Source: Flavobacteriaceae bacterium UBA7302
Lineage (GTDB): Bacteria; Bacteroidota; Bacteroidia; Flavobacteriales; Flavobacteriaceae
Length of the DNA stretch: 8,480 nt
Reading direction: 5' to 3'
Assembly: GCA_002471825.1 (NCBI GenBank)
Contig: DKQS01000002.1
Coordinates: forward strand, 168,259-176,738
Shown here: one piece after another, positions 1-4,874 of the stretch
Layout of the letters: each line of letters starts with the position of its first letter
How positions within the stretch are numbered: the first letter of the stretch is position 1
The notes under the pieces: generated by a model
Told to the model about the DNA's origin: nothing
Database searches by the model: none
Seen by the model: only the letters and a program-made list of their open reading frames with translations
Position numbers and translations under genes: made by a program

Positions 1-32
1 GCAGGTCGTGGGTTCGAGTCCCTCTATCGGCT
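1..32 (+). tRNA. tRNA-Thr, 3' part only (probably UGU anticodon)
   Basis: This is the 3' end of a tRNA gene cut by the left edge of the window. The T arm is at 8-24 (5' strand 8-12, seven-base loop TTCGAGT at 13-19, 3' strand 20-24), the 3' acceptor strand TATCGGC is at 25-31 and the discriminator T is at 32. The T stem has one U-U mismatch (9/23). No CCA is encoded. The anticodon lies outside the window, so identity is inferred: the acceptor strand and discriminator resemble those of the tRNA-Thr(GGU) at 344-416, and the order Thr-Tyr-Gly-Thr-tuf is conserved in distant bacteria, where the first gene is tRNA-Thr(UGU). That it is a tRNA end is nearly certain; the amino acid is likely. Confidence 0.8.
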
Positions 33-143
33 CTAACAAAACAAGAAATTCAGGAGTAAAAAACGGAGCAAAGAGTTTTTCCTGAACGCAGTCGAAAGAA
101 GCTCCACAATCGACTCTAAGTTCTTTAAAATATTGTCTCAATC
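33..143 (+). other. 111-nt spacer between tRNA-Thr and tRNA-Tyr with inverted repeats
   Basis: No reading frame of note lies here. The spacer is much longer than the other tRNA spacers (25 and 19 nt). It contains three short inverted repeats: TTCAGGA at 49-55 with TCCTGAA at 80-86, GGAGC at 65-69 with GCTCC at 101-105, and AGTCGA at 90-95 with TCGACT at 110-115. The middle pair crosses both others, so it cannot form together with them in a simple fold. The stretch at 81-97 resembles an intergenic word (GAGCGCAGTCGAAA type) that I recall as frequent in Bacteroidota genomes. The segment ends with a boxA-like motif at 119-135. It may carry a processing site, a promoter or antitermination signals; none is proven. 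Confidence 0.5.
119..135 (+). promoter_or_regulatory. boxA-like motif upstream of tRNA-Tyr
   Basis: The 17-nt word AGTTCTTTAAAATATTG ends 8 nt before tRNA-Tyr. It matches 15 of 17 positions of the word at 4831-4847 before rpoB. The core GTTCTTTAAAA resembles the E. coli boxA antitermination element (TGCTCTTTAACA), which is bound as RNA by NusB-S10. Its place in the leader of a stable-RNA cluster suits such a role. Alternatively it could be part of a promoter, since the Bacteroidota -7 element (TAnnTTTG) has some likeness to the 3' half; that match is poor here. The function is inferred. Confidence 0.45.
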
Positions 144-226
144 GGGGAGATTCCAGAGCGGCCAAATGGGACGGACTGTAACTCCGTTGTCTTTCGACTT
201 CGCAGGTTCGAATCCTGCTCTCCCCA
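144..226 (+). tRNA. tRNA-Tyr (GUA)
   Basis: This is a complete class II tRNA of 83 nt. The acceptor stem is GGGGAGA (144-150) with TCTCCCC (219-225), and the discriminator is A226. The anticodon stem ACGGA/TCCGT encloses the loop CTGTAAC, with anticodon GTA at 178-180. A long variable arm, typical of bacterial tRNA-Tyr, precedes the T arm (202-218, loop TTCGAAT). CCA is not encoded, so a CCA-adding enzyme must complete the end. It is the second gene of the tRNA cluster leading into tuf, and is probably excised from a common transcript. Confidence 0.97.
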
Positions 227-251
227 CACATTGAGAATTAGAATAATAATC

Positions 252-324
252 GCGGGAGTAGCTCAGTTGGTAGAGCGTCAGCCTTCCAAGCTGAATGTCG
301 CCGGTTCGAACCCGGTCTCCCGCT
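252..324 (+). tRNA. tRNA-Gly (UCC)
   Basis: This is a complete 73-nt tRNA. The acceptor stem GCGGGAG (252-258) pairs with CTCCCGC (317-323), and the discriminator is T324. The anticodon stem TCAGC/GCTGA encloses CTTCCAA with anticodon TCC at 285-287. The T arm spans 300-316 with loop TTCGAAC. No CCA is encoded. It lies 25 nt after tRNA-Tyr and 19 nt before tRNA-Thr, which fits processing from one precursor. Confidence 0.97.
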
Positions 325-343
325 CAAATAAAATCCAACAAAA

Positions 344-416
344 GCCGGTGTAGCTCAGTTGGTAGAGCGCATCCTTGGTAGGGATGAGGTCACGGGTTCA
401 AATCCCGTCATTGGCT
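344..416 (+). tRNA. tRNA-Thr (GGU)
   Basis: This is a complete 73-nt tRNA. The acceptor stem GCCGGTG (344-350) pairs with CATTGGC (409-415) through two G-U pairs, and the discriminator is T416. The anticodon stem CATCC/GGATG encloses TTGGTAG, with anticodon GGT at 377-379. The T arm has loop TTCAAAT. No CCA is encoded. It ends 48 nt before the tuf start codon with no terminator between them, so cotranscription with tuf is likely, as for thrT-tufB in E. coli. Confidence 0.97.
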
Positions 417-464
417 CTAAACATTAGACACTAAATATATAATTAAGAATTAAAATTAATAATC

Positions 465-1652
465 ATGGCAAAAGGAACTTTTGACCGTTCGAAACCACAC
501 TTAAACATTGGTACAATCGGACACGTAGATCACGGTAAAACTACTTTGACAGCTGCTATTACTAAAGTTTTAGCTGATGCAGGTTTATCTGAAGCAAGAG
601 ATTTCGATCAAATCGATAACGCTCCAGAGGAAAAAGAAAGAGGTATTACAATTAATACATCTCACGTAGAATATCAAACTGCTAATCGTCACTACGCACA
701 CGTAGATTGTCCAGGTCACGCCGATTACGTTAAGAACATGGTAACTGGTGCTGCGCAAATGGACGGTGCGATTTTAGTTGTTGCTGCTACTGATGGTCCT
801 ATGCCACAAACTAGAGAGCACATCTTATTAGGTCGTCAGGTAGGTATTCCAAGAATCGTCGTATTCATGAACAAAGTGGATATGGTAGATGATGAGGAAT
901 TATTAGAATTAGTAGAAATGGAAGTAAGAGAATTACTTTCTTTCTATGAGTATGATGGTGACAACGGACCTGTAATCGCTGGTTCTGCTTTAGGTGCCTT
1001 AAACGGTGAGCAAAAGTGGGTTGACACAGTATTAGAATTAATGGAAGCTTGTGATTCTTGGATCGAGGAGCCATTAAGAGAGGTAGATAAAGATTTCTTA
1101 ATGCCAATCGAGGATGTATTCTCTATTACTGGTCGTGGTACTGTTGCAACTGGTAGAATCGAAACTGGTATCATTAACTCTGGTGACCCTGTAGATATTA
1201 TCGGTATGGGTGCTGAGAAGTTATCTTCAACTGTAACTGGTATTGAGATGTTCCGTCAAATCTTAGATAGAGGTGAAGCTGGTGATAACGCTGGTATCTT
1301 ATTAAGAGGTATTGACAAGAATCAAATCAAGAGAGGTATGGTAATCTGTAAGCCAGGTTCTGTAACTCCACACGCTAAGTTTAAAGCTGAGGTGTATATC
1401 TTGAAAAAAGAAGAAGGTGGACGTCACACTCCATTCCACAATAACTATCGTCCACAGTTCTACGTAAGAACTACTGACGTAACTGGTACTATCAACTTGC
1501 CAAGCGGTGTAGAAATGGTAATGCCTGGAGATAACTTGACAATTACTGTAGACTTAATCCAGCCAATCGCATTAAACGTTGGTTTACGTTTCGCTATCCG
1601 TGAAGGTGGTAGAACAGTTGGAGCTGGTCAGGTAACTGAGTTATTAGACTAA
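465..1652 (+). CDS. tuf: Elongation factor Tu (EF-Tu)
   Basis: EF-Tu is the GTPase that carries aminoacyl-tRNA to the ribosomal A site in the cytoplasm. The 395-residue length is normal for the family. The GTPase domain shows the P-loop GHVDHGKT at residues 19-26, the switch I region RGITIN at 59-64 with its conserved Thr62, DCPGH at 81-85 with the GTP-hydrolysis histidine H85, the guanine-specificity motif NKVD at 136-139 and SAL at 174-176. Two beta-barrel domains follow; the domain 2 segment GRGTVATGRIE and a C-terminal GGRTVGAG segment are visible. The ATG at 465 gives the standard MAKGTFDRSKPH N-terminus. There is no Shine-Dalgarno motif, only an AT-rich 48-nt spacer. The gene follows four tRNA genes, whose products are EF-Tu cargo, and is followed by a hairpin terminator. 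Nothing is missing or unusual. Confidence 0.99.
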   Translation: MAKGTFDRSKPHLNIGTIGHVDHGKTTLTAAITKVLADAGLSEARDFDQIDNAPEEKERGITINTSHVEYQTANRHYAHVDCPGHADYVKNMVTGAAQMDGAILVVAATDGPMPQTREHILLGRQVGIPRIVVFMNKVDMVDDEELLELVEMEVRELLSFYEYDGDNGPVIAGSALGALNGEQKWVDTVLELMEACDSWIEEPLREVDKDFLMPIEDVFSITGRGTVATGRIETGIINSGDPVDIIGMGAEKLSSTVTGIEMFRQILDRGEAGDNAGILLRGIDKNQIKRGMVICKPGSVTPHAKFKAEVYILKKEEGGRHTPFHNNYRPQFYVRTTDVTGTINLPSGVEMVMPGDNLTITVDLIQPIALNVGLRFAIREGGRTVGAGQVTELLD

Positions 1653-1681
1653 TTAGAAATTCATATTTCACAATACAAAAG

Positions 1682-1719
1682 GGTATCTCTAATTCATGAT
1701 GTTTTAGAGATGCCTTTCT
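1682..1719 (+). terminator. Intrinsic terminator after tuf
   Basis: An 11-bp stem is formed by 1682-1692 and 1704-1714, with one G-U pair, around an 11-nt loop, followed by a short pyrimidine-rich tail TTTCT (1715-1719). It starts 30 nt after the tuf stop and ends 11 nt before tRNA-Trp. The U tract is short, so termination may be partial, leaving some read-through into tRNA-Trp, secE and nusG. Confidence 0.7.
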
Positions 1720-1729
1720 GAGTGAATAA

Positions 1730-1802
1730 ACGGGTTTAGCTCAGTTGGTAGAGCACTAGTCTCCAAAACTAGGTGTCGGGAGTTCGAGCCTCTCAACCCG
1801 TG
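1730..1802 (+). tRNA. tRNA-Trp (CCA)
   Basis: This is a complete 73-nt tRNA. The acceptor stem ACGGGTT (1730-1736) pairs with AACCCGT (1795-1801), and the discriminator is G1802, as expected for tryptophan. The anticodon stem CTAGT/ACTAG encloses CTCCAAA with anticodon CCA at 1763-1765. The 3' terminal CCA is not encoded. It lies between tuf and secE, 16 nt before the secE start; tRNA-Trp next to secE is a recurrent arrangement in several bacterial phyla. The short gap to secE suggests that the two share a transcript. Confidence 0.97.
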
Positions 1803-1818
1803 CAAAACATATCAATAC

Positions 1819-2010
1819 ATGAAATTCATTCAATACGTAAAAGATTCTTTTGAAGAATTGAACAACCACATGACGTGGGTTTCAAAAGAAGAAGCTCAAA
1901 AAACAACAGTTACAGTAGCTGTATTTACAATTATTTTTGCATTGGCAATCGCTGGAATTGATTATGTTTTTCAAACAGGATTGGATACCTTTTTTAAACA
2001 ATTCAACTAA
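1819..2010 (+). CDS. secE: Preprotein translocase subunit SecE
   Basis: SecE is the small essential subunit that clamps SecY in the plasma-membrane protein-conducting channel. At 63 residues this is the short single-span form found in most bacteria, unlike the three-span E. coli protein. An amphipathic N-terminal helix (about residues 1-18, VKDSFEELNNHMTW) leads to the conserved W20/E24-E25 hinge region, then a single hydrophobic segment at about 30-50, and a short C-terminal tail. The ATG at 1819 is the only sensible start and there is no Shine-Dalgarno motif. nusG begins 6 nt after its stop, so the two are certainly cotranscribed and probably translationally coupled. The secE-nusG pairing is itself strong support, because the SecE sequence is too short for much similarity. 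Confidence 0.95.
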   Translation: MKFIQYVKDSFEELNNHMTWVSKEEAQKTTVTVAVFTIIFALAIAGIDYVFQTGLDTFFKQFN

Positions 2011-2016
2011 AATAAA

Positions 2017-2565
2017 ATGGGTGATTCTGTAATGAAATGGTACGTTGTTAGAGCGATAGGTGGTCAAGAGAACAAAGTGAAATCTTATATCGAAACTGAG
2101 ATTTCAAGAGTTGGCTTGGGCGACTACGTAAATCAAGTAATTGTACCAACAGAGAAAGTTGTACAAATTAGAAATGGAAAGAAAATAAACCGCGAGCGAG
2201 TTTATTTTCCTGGTTATATCATGGTAGAGGCCAATCTTTCTGGAGAAGTACCTCACGTGATTAAATCAATCACAGGCGTGATTGGATTTTTAGGTGAAAC
2301 GAAAGGTGGTGATCCTGTTCCAATGCGTAAATCTGAAGTGAATAGAATGCTTGGTAAAGTTGATGAATTGGCAATCCAAGACGAAAACATTGCTATTCCA
2401 TACAATGTAGGAGAAACTGTGAAAGTAGTAGATGGTCCATTCAATGGTTTTGATGGAACTATCGAAAAAGTAAACGAAGAAAAGAGAAAACTTGAAGTAA
2501 TGGTAAAAATCTTTGGTCGTAAAACACCATTAGAGTTGAGTTACATGCAAGTTGAGAAAATATAA
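2017..2565 (+). CDS. nusG: Transcription termination/antitermination factor NusG
   Basis: NusG is a Spt5-family factor that binds the clamp of elongating RNA polymerase, alters pausing, and can link it to Rho or to ribosomal protein S10. The protein is 182 residues. The NGN domain covers about residues 6-115, beginning with KWYVVRA and containing the family segment RVYFPGYIMVEA near 61-72. A KOW domain starts near 131 (VGETVKVVDGPFNGFDGTIE) and runs to the C-terminus. Two in-frame ATGs exist, at 2017 and 2032. I keep 2017 because it sits 6 nt after secE and flavobacterial NusG proteins usually have a few residues before the KWYVV strand, but 2032 (177 residues) cannot be excluded. Neither has a Shine-Dalgarno motif. 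Its neighbours are secE upstream and rplK downstream, the usual context. Confidence 0.97.
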   Translation: MGDSVMKWYVVRAIGGQENKVKSYIETEISRVGLGDYVNQVIVPTEKVVQIRNGKKINRERVYFPGYIMVEANLSGEVPHVIKSITGVIGFLGETKGGDPVPMRKSEVNRMLGKVDELAIQDENIAIPYNVGETVKVVDGPFNGFDGTIEKVNEEKRKLEVMVKIFGRKTPLELSYMQVEKI

Positions 2566-2578
2566 ATGTTACGTAATC

Positions 2579-2611
2579 GGTTTGTTTTAAGCTTCCAAAA
2601 TAAAGCAAATC
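2579..2611 (+). promoter_or_regulatory. Hairpin in the nusG-rplK spacer (candidate attenuator or L1 site)
   Basis: In the 63-nt gap between nusG and rplK, 2579-2589 pairs with 2601-2611 to give an 11-bp stem with two G-U pairs and an 11-nt loop. A run of six T follows at 2621-2626, eight or nine bases after the stem, too far for a standard terminator. In E. coli, ribosomal protein L1 represses rplK-rplA by binding the leader just before rplK, so this is the natural place for such a site. I could not match the L1-binding consensus. The stem is AT-rich and may be only moderately stable. Confidence 0.35.
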
Positions 2612-2628
2612 AATAAACATTTTTTACA

Positions 2629-3066
2629 ATGGCAAAAGAAGTTAGTAAAGTAGTTAAATTACAAGTAAGGGGAGGTGCTGCGAATCCGTCGCCACCGGTT
2701 GGACCCGCTTTAGGTGCTGCTGGAGTTAACATCATGGAGTTCTGTAAGCAATTTAATGCGAGAACTCAAGATAAGCAAGGTAAAGTTTTACCTGTGGTTA
2801 TCACGGTGTACAAGGACAAGTCTTTTGATTTTATCGTTAAGACGCCTCCTGCTGCAGTACAATTACTAGAAGCGGCCAAAATCAAAAAAGGTTCAGGAGA
2901 ACCGAACAGAAAGAAAGTAGCGTCAGTTACTTGGGATCAAATCAAAGTTATTGCAGAGGATAAGATGGCAGATTTAAATGCTTTTGAAGTTACTTCAGCA
3001 ATGAAGATGATTGCAGGAACAGCTCGTTCTATGGGATTAACAGTTAAAGGTGATGCACCAGCTTAA
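2629..3066 (+). CDS. rplK: 50S ribosomal protein uL11
   Basis: uL11 sits with its 23S rRNA segment in the GTPase-associated centre of the large subunit, where it contacts elongation factors and is needed for the stringent response through RelA-type enzymes. The 145 residues match the usual 141-145. The N-terminal domain carries the proline-rich helix PSPPVGPALG (residues 20-29), the region where thiopeptide antibiotics bind, and KTPPAA at 71-76. The C-terminal RNA-binding domain ends with the family signature MKMIAGTARSMGLTV (125-139). The segment VRGGAANP replaces the IPAGKANP type of proteobacteria and looks typical of Bacteroidota. The ATG at 2629 gives the expected N-terminus. rplA follows after 12 nt, so the two form the L11 transcription unit. 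Confidence 0.99.
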   Translation: MAKEVSKVVKLQVRGGAANPSPPVGPALGAAGVNIMEFCKQFNARTQDKQGKVLPVVITVYKDKSFDFIVKTPPAAVQLLEAAKIKKGSGEPNRKKVASVTWDQIKVIAEDKMADLNAFEVTSAMKMIAGTARSMGLTVKGDAPA

Positions 3067-3078
3067 TTTTTTTGAATT

Positions 3079-3768
3079 ATGGGAAGATTAACAAAAAAGC
3101 AAAAAGAAGCATACGCAAAGATCGATAAGTCTAAGTCTTACGACTTGAACGAAGCTTCTGCATTGGTGAAAGACATCACAAATGTAAAATTCGATGCATC
3201 CGTTGATTTAGCAATTCGTTTAGGAGTAGATCCTAGAAAAGCAAATCAAATGGTAAGAGGAGTTGTAACATTACCACACGGTACAGGTAAAGATGTAAAA
3301 GTATTGGCATTAGTTACTCCAGATAAAGAGGCAGACGCAAAAGAAGCGGGTGCTGATTATGTAGGATTGGATGAATACCTACAGAAAATCAAAGGAGGAT
3401 GGACTGATGTTGACGTAATCGTTACCATGCCAAGTGTAATGGGTAAATTAGGTCCTTTAGGACGTATTTTAGGTCCAAGAGGTTTAATGCCTAATCCTAA
3501 GACTGGAACAGTTACTATGGATGTTGCAAAGGCAGTTAAAGATGTAAAAGCTGGTAAGATCGACTTTAGAGTTGATAAAACTGGTATCGTACACGCAGCG
3601 ATAGGTAAAGTATCCTTTGATGCTCAGAAGATTGCTGAAAATGCTCAAGAATTGGTTTCAACCATCATTAAGATGAAGCCAGTTGCGGCAAAAGGTACGT
3701 ATGTAAAAAGCATCTTTATGTCAAGCACAATGAGTCCTAGTGTAGAAGTAGATGTAAAATCTGTTTAA
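3079..3768 (+). CDS. rplA: 50S ribosomal protein uL1
   Basis: uL1 forms the mobile L1 stalk that helps release deacylated tRNA from the E site, and in many bacteria it also represses its own operon by binding the mRNA. The length of 229 residues is close to E. coli (234). The protein has the two-domain layout: the domain I halves flank an inserted domain II (about 70-160), which holds VTMPSVMGKLGPLGRILGPR and the family signature GPRGLMPNPKTGTV (132-145). The C-terminal half contains the RNA-contacting segment KTGIVHAAIGK (167-177) and ends with SSTMSPSVEVDV. The start at 3079 follows rplK by 12 nt, and rplJ starts only 18 nt after the stop, which argues for one continuous message. There is no Shine-Dalgarno motif; the bases before the ATG are a T run and GAATT. 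Confidence 0.99.
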   Translation: MGRLTKKQKEAYAKIDKSKSYDLNEASALVKDITNVKFDASVDLAIRLGVDPRKANQMVRGVVTLPHGTGKDVKVLALVTPDKEADAKEAGADYVGLDEYLQKIKGGWTDVDVIVTMPSVMGKLGPLGRILGPRGLMPNPKTGTVTMDVAKAVKDVKAGKIDFRVDKTGIVHAAIGKVSFDAQKIAENAQELVSTIIKMKPVAAKGTYVKSIFMSSTMSPSVEVDVKSV

Positions 3769-3786
3769 TAAGTTAAATTCATTATT

Positions 3787-4305
3787 ATGACTAGAGAGGA
3801 AAAATCACAAGTAATACAAGAATTAACAACGACATTAGCAGATAACAACAACATTTATCTAGCAGATATTTCAGGTTTAAATGCAGAAACAACTTCTAAC
3901 TTAAGAAGAGCATGTTTTAAAGCTGGAATTAAACTATCAGTTGTTAAAAACACACTACTAGCAAAAGCGATGGAAGCTTCTGATAAAGATTTCGGAGACT
4001 TACCAACCGTTTTGAAAGGAAATACTTCAATAATGTTGGCTGAGGCGGCTAATGCTCCAGCAAAACTAATCAAGGATTTCAGAAAGAAAACCAAAGACAG
4101 ACCAATTTTAAAAGGAGCCTTCGCTGAAGAATCTGTATACATTGGTGATGATCAATTAGATGCTTTGGTAGACATCAAGTCGAGAGAAGAATTGATTGGA
4201 GAAATTATTGGATTACTTCAATCACCAGCGAAAAACGTTGTATCAGCGTTACAGTCTGGTGGAAACAAACTTTCAGGTATTATCAAAACATTATCTGAAA
4301 AATAA
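3787..4305 (+). CDS. rplJ: 50S ribosomal protein uL10
   Basis: uL10 anchors the flexible L7/L12 stalk to the GTPase-associated region of 23S rRNA. The protein is 172 residues, a typical length. The N-terminal RNA-binding domain contains the SVVKNTLLAKA motif (51-61) and the segment VLKGNTSIMLA (75-85). The C-terminal helix from about residue 148 (PAKNVVSALQSGGNKLSGIIKTL) is the part that binds bL12 dimers. In E. coli, L10-L12 represses translation through a long leader before rplJ. Here only 18 nt separate rplA and rplJ, so no such leader lies directly upstream; control, if present, must work by another route or through coupling with rplA. rplL follows after 48 nt. Confidence 0.99.
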   Translation: MTREEKSQVIQELTTTLADNNNIYLADISGLNAETTSNLRRACFKAGIKLSVVKNTLLAKAMEASDKDFGDLPTVLKGNTSIMLAEAANAPAKLIKDFRKKTKDRPILKGAFAEESVYIGDDQLDALVDIKSREELIGEIIGLLQSPAKNVVSALQSGGNKLSGIIKTLSEK

Positions 4306-4353
4306 TTAGCGCACAAATAAACTATAATAAAACAAAATTAAACACAAATTAAA

Positions 4354-4731
4354 ATGGCAGATTTAAAAGATTTCGCAGAACAGTTAGTTAACTTAACAGT
4401 AAAGGAAGTTAATGAATTGGCTACTATCTTAAAAGAAGAATACGGTATTGAACCAGCAGCTGCTGCTGTAGCTGTTGCAGGTCCTGCAGCTGGCGGAGGA
4501 GACGACGCTGGTGAGGAGCAAACTGAATTCGACGTAATCCTTAAAGCAGCTGGAGCTTCTAAGTTAGCAGTTGTAAAATTAGTTAAAGAATTAACTGGTT
4601 TAGGATTAAAAGATGCTAAAGGTATCGTAGATAGCGCACCTGCTCCTATCAAAGAAGGAGTATCTAAAGATGAGGCTGAAGGTCTTAAAAAGTCTTTAGA
4701 AGAAGCTGGAGCTGAGGTAGAGCTTAAGTAA
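4354..4731 (+). CDS. rplL: 50S ribosomal protein bL12 (L7/L12)
   Basis: bL12 is the multi-copy stalk protein that recruits EF-Tu, EF-G and other translational GTPases. Its 125 residues divide into an N-terminal dimerisation domain (about 1-31), an Ala/Gly-rich hinge (about 34-56, AAAAVAVAGPAAGGGDDAG) and the globular C-terminal domain (57-125) with TEFDVILKAAG and the factor-binding stretch KLAVVKLVKELTGLGLKDAKG, ending EVELK. The start at 4354 follows an A-rich 48-nt spacer, free of G just before the ATG, where the message may be especially open for initiation; bL12 is needed in several copies per ribosome. The EF-Tu gene at 465 encodes one of its partners. Confidence 0.99.
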   Translation: MADLKDFAEQLVNLTVKEVNELATILKEEYGIEPAAAAVAVAGPAAGGGDDAGEEQTEFDVILKAAGASKLAVVKLVKELTGLGLKDAKGIVDSAPAPIKEGVSKDEAEGLKKSLEEAGAEVELK

Positions 4732-4737
4732 TTTATA

Positions 4738-4768
4738 TTCCCGTAATCAACTAGGTTTTTTACGGGAA
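4738..4768 (+). promoter_or_regulatory. Hairpin just after rplL
   Basis: A perfect 9-bp stem, TTCCCGTAA (4738-4746) with TTACGGGAA (4760-4768), encloses a 13-nt loop and starts 6 nt after the rplL stop. A run of T is in the loop and the 5' end of the 3' arm, not after the stem, so this is not a standard intrinsic terminator. It may protect the rplL 3' end or form part of an attenuator that lowers polymerase expression relative to ribosomal proteins. Confidence 0.55.
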
Positions 4769-4776
4769 CAACATTA

Positions 4777-4814
4777 GGTTTAGGTCTAGAAACATCCGTT
4801 TTTAGTCCTAAACC
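4777..4814 (+). promoter_or_regulatory. Long hairpin in the rplL-rpoB junction
   Basis: An 8-bp outer stem, GGTTTAGG (4777-4784) with CCTAAACC (4807-4814), continues past one U-U mismatch into a second 8-bp stem (4786-4793 with 4798-4805, one G-U pair) closed by a 4-nt loop at 4794-4797. No U tract follows. A 16-pair near-perfect helix is a plausible double-strand-specific RNase substrate. The E. coli rplL-rpoB junction holds an attenuator and an RNase III site in the same place, so a similar role is a reasonable inference. Confidence 0.6.
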
Positions 4815-4830
4815 ATTTCGTGTATATAAC

Positions 4831-4847
4831 AGTTCTTTAAAAATTTG
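4831..4847 (+). promoter_or_regulatory. boxA-like motif (or promoter) upstream of rpoB
   Basis: AGTTCTTTAAAAATTTG lies 17 nt downstream of the long hairpin and 27 nt before the rpoB start. It matches 15 of 17 bases of the motif at 119-135, and its GTTCTTTAAAA core resembles boxA. An alternative reading is a Bacteroidota promoter: AAAATTTG at 4840-4847 is one base from the -7 consensus TAnnTTTG, with TTTCG at 4816-4820, 19 nt further upstream, as a weak -33 element. The two readings cannot be separated from sequence alone. Confidence 0.45.
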
Positions 4848-4874
4848 ATTTTTTAATCACAAAATTTTACTCTT

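Noticed and set aside
8..24. A U-U mismatch in the T stem of the first tRNA, suggesting a pseudogene
   Set aside because: The rest of the T arm and acceptor strand are regular, and as far as I recall similar GTGGG/CCCTC T stems occur in functional tRNA-Thr genes of other bacteria.
259..1754. A repeated 18-nt sequence TAGCTCAGTTGGTAGAGC at three places (259, 351 and 1737)
   Set aside because: These are the D-arm regions of tRNA-Gly, tRNA-Thr and tRNA-Trp, which are alike in most bacterial tRNAs; they are not a mobile or attachment repeat.
2566..2616. A 16-codon ORF (MLRNRFVLSFQNKANQ) starting with an ATG that directly follows the nusG stop codon
   Set aside because: Its codons coincide with the two arms of the hairpin at 2579-2611, its sequence has no leader-peptide signature such as a codon run, and an ATG-started frame of this size is expected by chance in AT-rich DNA. 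Only conservation in relatives would revive it.
4456..4510. GC-richer, Ala/Gly-coding repetitive stretch in rplL
   Set aside because: This is the normal flexible hinge of bL12, not a tandem repeat expansion or foreign DNA.
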